Part shown: in pieces, positions 1 through 6,677 of the stretch
Numbering within the stretch: position 1 is the first letter of the stretch
Layout: every line of letters starts with the position of its first letter
Assembly (NCBI GenBank): GCA_946545765.1
Contig: CAMNNS010000061.1
Span: forward strand, 1 to 8,496
Reading direction: 5' to 3'
DNA: 8,496 nt
Origin: an uncultured Bacteroidales bacterium
Lineage (GTDB): Bacteria > Bacteroidota > Bacteroidia > Bacteroidales > UBA932
Program-made: the position numbers and the translations under genes
Notes under the pieces: generated by a model
What the model was told of the DNA's origin: nothing
Databases searched by the model: none
Seen by the model: only the letters and a program-made list of their open reading frames with translations

Positions 1-1673
1 ATGCTAATAATATTAGTTTTAAAAATGTTTGTTCAGGACTCTATTTTACTGTAACAAATAACAATGTAAGTTCTGTAATTATAAGAAGCAATGATGGAAC
101 ACCATTAGCTGGTGATATAACTATAGATGTAACTACTCTCCCTAAACCTACTTGTACTGTCGTAAAAGGCTATAGTGAGGTAGCTGTAAATGCGCCTGCC
201 GGAAAACATTTTACACCAGGAGTACGTTATTATGTGGTAACTCTTCCAGGAACTCATACTCAAGGGATTACAATGGAAGCGTGGACTTCTGATAAATATG
301 GCAAAAGGGGAACAAGCAATAAGATTGTGTTTGAACGTTCTATTATGAACAAAGCTCTTTCTTTTGAAAATGGAATCTCTTTTATTAATACTCCCGGAGA
401 GGGCAAAGATTTATCTACAGAAGATGTGCAAGGGTTTGTTATTCCAAGAACAACAGCAAATTGTTATATAGTTAAAAAGGCGGGTGACTATAAATTCCCA
501 GTAGTTTATGGTAACGCACTAAATGGTGTAACTAAGTTTAGTGCATTCACCTCAGATGCTGAGCCAAACTCAAACATCCTTTCCAATTTTACAGATCATC
601 AAGGAGGAGAGATTAAACAACCTTGGGTTTCTATGGCTCATAAGATAAGTAGAGCAGAATTAGTATGGCAAGATGTCAGTGGACTGATAAGCAATATACA
701 ACTCACTGGTACTCCTAACACTAAAGAGGAAAAATATGTAACCTTTAAAATAAATACCTTTGCTATAGGCAATGCATTAATTGCGGTTTACGATGACCAA
801 AATAATATAGCATGGAGTTGGCATATATGGTGTTATAATGGAGACCTTACTCCTATAAATGTTAAAAACCATACAAATTATGGTGGAAGAACATATAGTT
901 TTATGCCAGTAAATCTTGGTTGGGATAACACAAGTAGCACTTTTTACCAGTGGGGGAGAAAAGACCCTTTTGTGCCAGGTAATGGAATTGACTCAGAAAA
1001 CAAAACATGGTATAATGCTACTGGTACCAGCAGTAATAAAGTACAAGGGATAGTATCTAGTACTAAAGGAGTGCAACATATAGCACAGACTATTTCAAAT
1101 CCTAATGTGTATTATACCACGGAACCACAAGCAACAACAGAATATGAATATAACAACGGACCATTCACAAATCTTTGGTCTGCCAATGAAACCACTATAA
1201 CAGTAAACGGCAACAAGGTTGTTAAGACTATTTATGACCCTTCTCCAGTAGGTTATTGCTTGCCTCCTTCAGATGCTTATACAGGTTTCACTAAAACTGG
1301 TGGATATGGCAAACCAGACCTTTGGAATTATGATGATTCTTCTTCTGATAAGAAAAAGATTACATTCTATGCAGGGGGTTGGAAAACATCGCCTACCATC
1401 TCCTTCTTTGCTCTTGGTTGGCGTAGTCCCTCCAAAAACACAAATATTACTGTATCTAGTGCATCTCATACCCCTAATCCTTATGGTAGATATTGGCAAG
1501 CTGTTGCTTCTAACCATATAGAGGGTAGATATCTATACTTTTGTAACGGTCCCGGAAACGATCAGGGCGTAACTCCTAATAACCCTACTCAGGTTTCAAA
1601 CAATCGTAATCGTCTTTACGGATTTTCTGTTCGTTCTGTTAAAGAAGACTCACCCGCATGGATTGAGGATTAA
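1..1673 (+). CDS. Fimbrillin-like secreted surface protein, 5'-truncated by the window edge
   Basis: The frame is open from position 3 without a stop, giving at least 556 residues; the GTG at 234 is internal, because typical domain sequence continues upstream of it. The first ~130 visible residues resemble the C-terminal half of a Bacteroidetes fimbrillin-like (Mfa-like) domain: a pattern like SGLYFTVTNN, then APAGKHFTPGVRYYVVTLPG, then a basic strand ending ALSFENGISF. Next comes a segment with NCYIVKKAGDYKFPVVYGN and GNALIAVYDDQNNIAWSWHIW, and then a C-terminal region with MPVNLGW, FYQWGRKDPF and a closing YGFSVRSVKE. That region resembles the Fibrobacter-succinogenes-type major paralogous domain often fused to these proteins. 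The family is exported, usually as lipoproteins, and sits on the cell surface or in fimbria-like structures; the export signal would lie outside the window. Binding partner unknown. It converges with the minus-strand DUF5686 gene, with no base between the stops. Confidence 0.85.
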   Translation, partial: ANNISFKNVCSGLYFTVTNNNVSSVIIRSNDGTPLAGDITIDVTTLPKPTCTVVKGYSEVAVNAPAGKHFTPGVRYYVVTLPGTHTQGITMEAWTSDKYGKRGTSNKIVFERSIMNKALSFENGISFINTPGEGKDLSTEDVQGFVIPRTTANCYIVKKAGDYKFPVVYGNALNGVTKFSAFTSDAEPNSNILSNFTDHQGGEIKQPWVSMAHKISRAELVWQDVSGLISNIQLTGTPNTKEEKYVTFKINTFAIGNALIAVYDDQNNIAWSWHIWCYNGDLTPINVKNHTNYGGRTYSFMPVNLGWDNTSSTFYQWGRKDPFVPGNGIDSENKTWYNATGTSSNKVQGIVSSTKGVQHIAQTISNPNVYYTTEPQATTEYEYNNGPFTNLWSANETTITVNGNKVVKTIYDPSPVGYCLPPSDAYTGFTKTGGYGKPDLWNYDDSSSDKKKITFYAGGWKTSPTISFFALGWRSPSKNTNITVSSASHTPNPYGRYWQAVASNHIEGRYLYFCNGPGNDQGVTPNNPTQVSNNRNRLYGFSVRSVKEDSPAWIED

Positions 1674-1691
1674 TTAGAATCTAAATTCTAA
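1674..1691. terminator. Weak inverted repeat at the convergent gene junction
   Basis: TTAGAAT (1674-1680) and ATTCTAA (1685-1691) form a perfect 7-bp inverted repeat with a 4-nt loop. It starts exactly at the minus-strand gene's stop codon, immediately after the plus-strand stop. It has only one G:C pair and no T-run on either side, so it would be a poor intrinsic terminator. It is listed because the two convergent genes leave no other space for a shared terminator. Confidence 0.2.
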
Positions 1692-4259
1692 ACCAAAATT
1701 AACAGCAAATCTATGGGGAGACTTAATTTTCTCTCCATGGATTGTTTTGTTTCTATGGGTCATTCTCCAAAACAAATCAACCCTTATAACTCGTAGGATA
1801 TTAGAGACTCCTACTCCCATTTCTATATATGGTTTACTTAAAGAACTCATTCCCTCGGGGAATAATATTGGAGCTCTTAATTCACTTAAATCTAATCTCC
1901 TTTCAACTAAACCATTACTTTGAGGAATGTATCTATATTCTATGTTATCTGTTATCCCGTTGTTCTTTTTAGAAAGCGTACCATATCCCATTTTAAAAGT
2001 AAAAATTTCTCTCCACTGCAATCTTCTCATAATAGGTATTTTACCCAAGAAAAAACCTTTAAAGTTATGCTCCCAAAATAATGTTGCCCAACTATCAGAG
2101 GCAAATTCGTAAAAGTCCATACAAGCAAATGCACTCTTATCAAAGAAATATGTTCCGTTCCCTTCGTGCAATTTTAAAAATGGGTACGGAACTTTGCCAA
2201 ATATTTTTCCTCCAGATAATTTAAAATAAGATGTTCCTGCAGGGGGAAGATGTAATTTATAATCTATATTAGCCTCTGCTCTAAAATAGCTATAATCGTT
2301 GCGAGAAATTCCATTAACAGAAGCTATTAAATCTAACGATATTACAGGATATTTACCATTAACATAATATTTATCAAAAGCCCCTCGGGTTATTGTCTCT
2401 TTCCAAGAGATTCGTGCTTGATAATGAAGTTGATTAGATGCCACAGAGTTCACCTTTATGCTATCTTTTGTGAACATCGGGACATATCTATTAGAATAAA
2501 TCCTTTCACTCTCAATAGCTATTGCATTATCAAAGTTTTCTCTCCATTCATGTTGATAAGAGATAGAAAATTTTGAGACAGGACTTAATCTTTGACTATT
2601 TACTTTGCTCAAAATGGAGCTAAAAATATTTCCGTCTGTGAGTGCATTTGCCCCTTTACCCAACTGTAATACATCATATTTCGCCTCAACAGATAATTTC
2701 TTGGTAGGATGATTATTAAACATCCACTCCAACTTTGCACCACCTTTTATTTTTTTATCTTTTGTCCCATACGCAGCGTACAAATTTAACCTGTATTTTT
2801 TACTAAAGTCATTAGTGGTTCTACCTCCTAATTGAAATCTTGCCCCTTCTAAATTATTAAAACTAAAGAGTTTAAAATATGGTCCTATTCCAAAATACTT
2901 TGTATTATAATACCCATTAACAAAAGTACTTACTATTGTATAAAGATCTCTGTATAGAGGGACATTCTTTATAGAATCAACCATTTTATAAATATTGCTC
3001 TCTTTTTGGCTTAAGGGGTAAGGTCTTGCATTTTTCCAATAACTCTCATCTTGTTCAAATCCCTCTTTTTCAAATGTAACTTGAGAGAGAGTATTAGCAA
3101 GTTTCTTAGGCATTTTAGTATCAAAACGGGGGTTTAAATAATTTACCTGTTTGTGTCCTAAAAAACTGATTAGATTAGAACTGTCTGCCATAGTTATAGA
3201 AAAATCCGCATATAATTTATCTTGTTTATAAAACCATACACTATCATCAACTTTTTGAAACTCAGATTCTAAAGCCAAGCCTCTTATCCAATTAACATTA
3301 GCCCCTTTCTTCAGAGTTGCCTTTATACTTTTGATAGCATAATCTTTTGCATCAATTCTCATTTCGCCATCAAAAGCAGGAGAAGAGATAAATTTTGCAG
3401 GATGAAATCTTATTAGGTAGGTCTTTCTCCCATCTACTTGCAAACTATCAATAAGATAATAATCATAAAAAACATTTGCACTGCCAACGGGCGAAGGAAT
3501 TTTTACATCAAAAATGCTTATAAAATCATCATAAAAGTTTATTTTAACATGCATATTACCCGTAAACTGAGCAAATTGAAACTCATCCTCTACTCCAGAA
3601 ATTCTACTTGCCTCAATAACTTCCCTTTCTATAGCAGGATTTTTTTGATGATATATATGAGAACGGGATTCAGAAATCATTATAGGCAGATAAGACTGCC
3701 CACTTATAACTGAGGTGTCTATATAATCTAAAACAAATCCAAAATTCTTTCTTAAAAGCCTGTTTTTTAATCTTTTATCGGCATTACTTATGTCTAACTC
3801 CATTTTATTATAAACCTCACAATCATATCTGTCTTGTTGTTGTGGATCATTAAATATTTTTGCTGATTCTATTTTTTTAAGAATGCTTCTTGTATATCTG
3901 TTATCTGGTTTTATAACAATTTGAGAAAGAAAATTCTCTTGTATTTTTAGTTTAAAGGATATTTGATTAAACGCCCCACGATTTATTATAATTGACTGAG
4001 GCTCATAGCCCATCATCTCTGCAATAAGTTCAGATACAGTTGTATCTCTTGTTTCAAGGGAGAAATATCCCTCCATATCGGCAGAAACCCCTATTGTTGT
4101 CCCCTTAAAATAGACATTTGCCAAAGGAATACCCTCTCCTGTACTCTCTTCAATAACCCTACCTTTGATTTTTGTGGTTTGAGCATACAAGCCAACAACG
4201 CAAATATTTACACTTATCGCGATAAGAAAAGAACAAAATATTTTTAGAATTTTTTTCAA
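1674..4259 (-). CDS. DUF5686 family outer-membrane protein with carboxypeptidase-regulatory-like domain
   Basis: The 861-residue product has a signal peptide (basic MKK start, hydrophobic stretch ~7-24, likely cleavage after LYA at 26). Residues ~30-112 form a carboxypeptidase-D-regulatory-like domain (IKGRVIEESTGEGIPLANVYFKGT, GVSADMEGYFSL, ELIAEMMGYE). The rest matches the DUF5686 family: a periplasmic part, then a long strand-rich C-terminal region ending in an aromatic residue (GLEFRF), as in outer-membrane beta-barrels. Length is normal for the family. The exact function is not established; an outer-membrane channel or assembly role is inference. The start codon is TTG: no ATG occurs before the signal peptide, and AAGGGAG lies 6 nt upstream. 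It is the last gene of the operon, 11 bp after the LolA-like gene, so it is probably co-transcribed and possibly translationally coupled. Confidence 0.88.
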   Translation of the reverse strand: MKKILKIFCSFLIAISVNICVVGLYAQTTKIKGRVIEESTGEGIPLANVYFKGTTIGVSADMEGYFSLETRDTTVSELIAEMMGYEPQSIIINRGAFNQISFKLKIQENFLSQIVIKPDNRYTRSILKKIESAKIFNDPQQQDRYDCEVYNKMELDISNADKRLKNRLLRKNFGFVLDYIDTSVISGQSYLPIMISESRSHIYHQKNPAIEREVIEASRISGVEDEFQFAQFTGNMHVKINFYDDFISIFDVKIPSPVGSANVFYDYYLIDSLQVDGRKTYLIRFHPAKFISSPAFDGEMRIDAKDYAIKSIKATLKKGANVNWIRGLALESEFQKVDDSVWFYKQDKLYADFSITMADSSNLISFLGHKQVNYLNPRFDTKMPKKLANTLSQVTFEKEGFEQDESYWKNARPYPLSQKESNIYKMVDSIKNVPLYRDLYTIVSTFVNGYYNTKYFGIGPYFKLFSFNNLEGARFQLGGRTTNDFSKKYRLNLYAAYGTKDKKIKGGAKLEWMFNNHPTKKLSVEAKYDVLQLGKGANALTDGNIFSSILSKVNSQRLSPVSKFSISYQHEWRENFDNAIAIESERIYSNRYVPMFTKDSIKVNSVASNQLHYQARISWKETITRGAFDKYYVNGKYPVISLDLIASVNGISRNDYSYFRAEANIDYKLHLPPAGTSYFKLSGGKIFGKVPYPFLKLHEGNGTYFFDKSAFACMDFYEFASDSWATLFWEHNFKGFFLGKIPIMRRLQWREIFTFKMGYGTLSKKNNGITDNIEYRYIPQSNGLVERRLDLSELRAPILFPEGMSSLSKPYIEMGVGVSNILRVIRVDLFWRMTHRNKTIHGEKIKSPHRFAVNFGLEFRF

Positions 4260-4265
4260 AATAAG

Positions 4266-4272
4266 CTCCCTT
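4266..4272 (-). promoter_or_regulatory. Shine-Dalgarno site for the TTG start of the DUF5686 gene
   Basis: Read on the minus strand, AAGGGAG sits 6 nt before the TTG at 4259. Its first two bases are also the last two of the LolA-like gene's TAA stop. Strong Shine-Dalgarno sites are uncommon in Bacteroidetes, and the other starts in this window lack one. It decides the start: TTG is the only initiator that keeps the full signal peptide. Confidence 0.6.
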
Positions 4273-4903
4273 AGTTATTGAATATGCCAGCTGCTAACTC
4301 CACATTTAGCTCCTTTGTTGGGGTTTTATAAATTGTGTAGTTTCCATTTTTCTCTATAAGTTTCATAAGACAAAGAGTATAATCCTTTTTGCTATAAGAG
4401 AGTTCTATTTTAACCCATCCTCCCTTTACTTGCTGACCTACAGAAAGTTCAAAGGTATGATAATCTGCTCCTGGTATTGTGTTTACTGTTGCTGAATTAA
4501 TCTCTGCCGCCTTTTTTATCTCTCCGCCAATACAATAAATTAAGGTCCACTTTAGCCTTTTCATCATAGCATCTGTTCTTGTTGAGTAGGTTGAGCGAGC
4601 ACTTTTATCTATAAGAACCAATTTATCATTACTAATCAATAATTGTTCGCCTTGAGGGTGAGAGTACTGCATATTAAGCTCATCTGTTGCCCTATTAAAA
4701 TATAGAGTACCTTTTTTAATCATTTCTCTTTTTACCCCTTTCATTTTCTTTTCTTGGGTAAAAGGAGATATAATTGTTTTATACTCCGCATTAGCTACTG
4801 CAATCTTCTTAATTATCTGTTCTTTATCTTGCCCTTTTGCATAAGGCATACTTATAGACACTAACGCAAAAGTTGCAAGCAATAATATAACTTTTTGTTT
4901 CAT
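4271..4903 (-). CDS. LolA-like periplasmic lipoprotein/lipid carrier
   Basis: The 210-residue product has a cleavable signal peptide (MKQK, hydrophobic ~5-19, likely cleavage after AKG at 24). There is no lipobox cysteine, so the mature protein should be soluble in the periplasm. The body fits the LolA fold family: an FTQEKKM segment at ~48-54, then KKGTLYFNRATDELNMQYSH, and a strand-turn-strand LLISNDKLVLIDK, followed by later beta strands. LolA proteins carry acylated proteins from the inner to the outer membrane; in Bacteroidetes, extra LolA-like proteins also occur in lipid and pigment clusters. Lying between an FAD oxidoreductase (23 bp upstream) and a DUF5686 outer-membrane gene (11 bp downstream), it may be a dedicated carrier rather than the housekeeping LolA; that is inference. 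ATG start at 4903 with an A/T-rich leader and no Shine-Dalgarno site. Confidence 0.82.
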   Translation of the reverse strand: MKQKVILLLATFALVSISMPYAKGQDKEQIIKKIAVANAEYKTIISPFTQEKKMKGVKREMIKKGTLYFNRATDELNMQYSHPQGEQLLISNDKLVLIDKSARSTYSTRTDAMMKRLKWTLIYCIGGEIKKAAEINSATVNTIPGADYHTFELSVGQQVKGGWVKIELSYSKKDYTLCLMKLIEKNGNYTIYKTPTKELNVELAAGIFNN

Positions 4904-4926
4904 AATTTAAATATTTATAAATGTGG

Positions 4927-6417
4927 TTAGTCTTTCAAAAAAGATACCACTTTTTCTCTTCCCACAATGGCCGAACAGGTTAGTAATGATGTCATTGATA
5001 CGCCTAAAACACCATGGAGATTTAGATTCTGTCCAGTAAAATATAGATTTGATATTGGTGACTTAGGAGCAATAAGTGTCTGTAAGGAGTTGTTGCAATC
5101 TTTCCTTATACCATAGGCCGTTCCTCTTATTGCACCTGTATAATTCCTATATGTTAGTGGTGTAGAACAACTTATACTATCTATACTCTCTTTTAAGTTT
5201 GGAATTACCCTTTGGGCGAGATTTATACACTCCTCAGCTTTCTTGGCTTTGAATTCTTTATAATCCTCTCCCCTTCTTCCAACTTGAGTATTACTCCATT
5301 TGCTAACCTGAGAAAAACTCATTGGGGTGAGTATATCAATGACATTTGTATATTTTGGTATAATATTCCCACCCTCAGTTTTTGGTACTTGGTAACTAAT
5401 CAAAACCCCTTTAGGAGTTTGATCTAAATTAACAACATCCCAAGGAGAAACGCCATTTTCATAATAGTATATATTTCTATTCAGGTATGTTATCTTATTG
5501 GGTTTAAGGGCAATATTTACAGTAAACATACCAAATGTTTGCTCCAAAGCAGAGATCCGTTTTCTAAAAATTGGTCTTATAGACTTGCTCTCACTTAACA
5601 AATCGAGAGTAAGTTCAGGAGACAAATTAGAGATAAAGGATTTAGAATAAATTCTCTCTATATCTGCATTATCAACCTCTAAATATTTTGCAACCCCACT
5701 CTCCTCCACAAGATTTATTCCCTTGCAGTTAGTAATTACATTACCCCCCATATTCATTATTTTAGAGGCCAATAAATCTGCAATCTGAGACCCTCCGCCT
5801 ACAAGTCTGTAAGCACTCTGAATAAAAGAGCTATTTATCTGAGAAAAAGTATAAATAGGGAGTGTTGCTTTATTTAGTTCTAACTTTAAAGAATTGCCAC
5901 TCACAACATTAACTAAATCTGTATCTTTTAAAATAGAAGAGATCTGAGAAAAAGCGTTTATATCAAAAAGTGGATTTTCATTATGAGAAAAAAGTGGAGC
6001 AATAATATTATCTCCAACAGATTTTAACAGAGATACATATCTCTCAATACCCTCTTTTTGTAAGGGAAAATAGGAGATTATTCTATTGGCAAAATTTTCA
6101 TAACCGTTCTCAAAAAGATAAGATTTCCCATTATAAAATATCTCATCAAAACCAGAGCTATCCAATTTTTGCCATTGAAGATTCATTAGCCCCATATAAT
6201 CAAAAATCTTATAAAGAATTTGCCCCTTATCTAAAGAACCTATATAATGAAAACCTGTATCAAATTCATTTGCTCCCCTCTTAAAACTTTGTAAACATCC
6301 ACCCAAAGCACTGTTTTTCTCTACAATACAAACCTTCATCCCTAATTTAGAGAGGATAAATCCGCACTGCAGACCACCAAGACCACTCCCTATTATAACC
6401 ACATCATAAACACTCAT
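4927..6417 (-). CDS. FAD-dependent oxidoreductase, CrtI / retinol-saturase-like
   Basis: The 496-residue product starts MSVYDVVIIGSGLGG, a dinucleotide-binding Rossmann motif (G10-x-G12-x-x-G15) with the acidic strand end at E33 and the following LGGCLQSF (38-45). EFDTGFHYIG (~51-60) and the C-terminal NLYFTGQNLNLHGVLGVSMT (~457-476) are the FAD-contact signatures of the phytoene desaturase / all-trans-retinol 13,14-reductase family. No signal peptide is visible, so it is probably cytoplasmic or membrane-associated. Family members oxidise or saturate conjugated or polyunsaturated hydrophobic chains; the substrate here is unknown. I chose the ATG at 6417 over a TTG at 6471: the longer form adds 18 residues before the Rossmann strand, and its extra codons overlap the promoter -7 box at 6459-6466. 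It is the first gene of the operon. Confidence 0.85.
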   Translation of the reverse strand: MSVYDVVIIGSGLGGLQCGFILSKLGMKVCIVEKNSALGGCLQSFKRGANEFDTGFHYIGSLDKGQILYKIFDYMGLMNLQWQKLDSSGFDEIFYNGKSYLFENGYENFANRIISYFPLQKEGIERYVSLLKSVGDNIIAPLFSHNENPLFDINAFSQISSILKDTDLVNVVSGNSLKLELNKATLPIYTFSQINSSFIQSAYRLVGGGSQIADLLASKIMNMGGNVITNCKGINLVEESGVAKYLEVDNADIERIYSKSFISNLSPELTLDLLSESKSIRPIFRKRISALEQTFGMFTVNIALKPNKITYLNRNIYYYENGVSPWDVVNLDQTPKGVLISYQVPKTEGGNIIPKYTNVIDILTPMSFSQVSKWSNTQVGRRGEDYKEFKAKKAEECINLAQRVIPNLKESIDSISCSTPLTYRNYTGAIRGTAYGIRKDCNNSLQTLIAPKSPISNLYFTGQNLNLHGVLGVSMTSLLTCSAIVGREKVVSFLKD

Positions 6418-6458
6418 AAATTCACAAAGACAAGAAAATTTTAAGAATAATAGGGTGA

Positions 6459-6491
6459 CAAAGGTACACAATTTTTGTAAAGTACTATAAA
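6459..6491 (-). promoter_or_regulatory. Bacteroidetes-type promoter of the oxidoreductase operon
   Basis: On the minus strand TACCTTTG (6466-6459) is an exact match to the -7 consensus TAnnTTTG recognised by the Bacteroidetes primary sigma factor. A weak -33 match, TTTA (6491-6488; consensus TTTG), lies 21 nt upstream. A transcript starting a few bases downstream would have a leader of ~35 nt before the ATG at 6417. The good -7 box and its placement support the call; the imperfect -33 box lowers it. Confidence 0.6.
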
Positions 6492-6526
6492 GAATAATCT
6501 AAGGGGAAGAGATATTCTATTGTATT

Positions 6527-6658
6527 AAATTTGGTGGAAAACGGCAAAAGTGGCATTTCAAATTTGGTGGAAAACGGCAAAAACAGCATTTTAAATTTGG
6601 TGGAAAACGGCATTTTTATGCAAAAACATTTGGTGGAAAGGGCAAAAAGCCTTATTTT
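6527..6658. repeat. Four tandem 33-bp repeats upstream of the DUF4143 ATPase gene
   Basis: Units begin at 6527, 6560, 6593 and 6626, an exact 33-bp period. The first 19 bases (AAATTTGGTGGAAAACGGC) are identical in units 1-3; unit 4 is diverged (ACATTTGGTGGAAAGGGC). The remaining ~14 bases vary: units 1 and 2 differ at 4 of 33 positions overall, while units 3 and 4 have different tails. Because 33 is 11 codons, several frames stay open through the array, including LVENGK-type repeats in the frame of the downstream gene; this gives false coding signal on both strands. It fills most of the divergent intergenic region. Possible roles are regulator-binding sites, a promoter array, or a dispersed family repeat associated with this ATPase type; the sequence does not choose between them. 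Confidence 0.9.
6592..6599 (+). promoter_or_regulatory. Candidate -7 box for the ATPase gene inside repeat unit 3
   Basis: TAAATTTG is an exact TAnnTTTG match at the start of unit 3; the same octamer occurs at 6526-6533 in unit 1. Units 2 and 4 lack it (CAAATTTG and AACATTTG). No TTTG lies at the usual 19-23 nt spacing; the nearest, in unit 2, is 25 nt upstream. From here the leader to the ATG at 6678 would be ~70 nt. The motif is short and A/T-rich, so chance is possible. Confidence 0.35.
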
Positions 6659-6663
6659 TGCAT
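6618..6663 (+). repeat. Overlapping, mutually exclusive inverted repeats before the ATPase start
   Basis: ATGCAAAAA (6618-6626) pairs perfectly with TTTTTGCAT (6655-6663) over 9 bp with a 28-nt loop. The nested GCAAAAA (6642-6648) pairs with TTTTTGC (6655-6661) over 7 bp with a 6-nt loop. Both use the same 3' arm, so only one can form at a time. They end 14 nt before the ATG at 6678, where an RNA structure could affect translation. The arms are mostly A:T, so stability is modest and function unproven. Confidence 0.4.
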
Positions 6664-6677
6664 CAAGATTAAAAACT

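Noticed and set aside
1269..1521. Two 82-residue ORFs on opposite strands inside the fimbrillin-like gene
   Set aside because: Both lie in alternative frames of a continuous gene with recognisable C-terminal motifs; neither shows a family or start signal.
1927..2112. Plus-strand ORF of 61 residues inside the DUF5686 gene
   Set aside because: Antisense of the beta-barrel-like region, with no leader or domain signal.
3438..3713. Plus-strand ORF of 91 residues inside the DUF5686 gene
   Set aside because: Low-complexity K/I/N-rich shadow of a well-supported gene, with no domain or own leader signal.
5212..5427. Plus-strand ORF of 71 residues inside the oxidoreductase gene
   Set aside because: Antisense shadow of conserved coding sequence with no independent support.
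6527..6658. Possible CRISPR array (conserved 19-base core with ~14-base variable tails)
   Set aside because: The variable parts are far too short for spacers, two are nearly identical, there are only four units, and no cas gene is visible. It is a tandem repeat.
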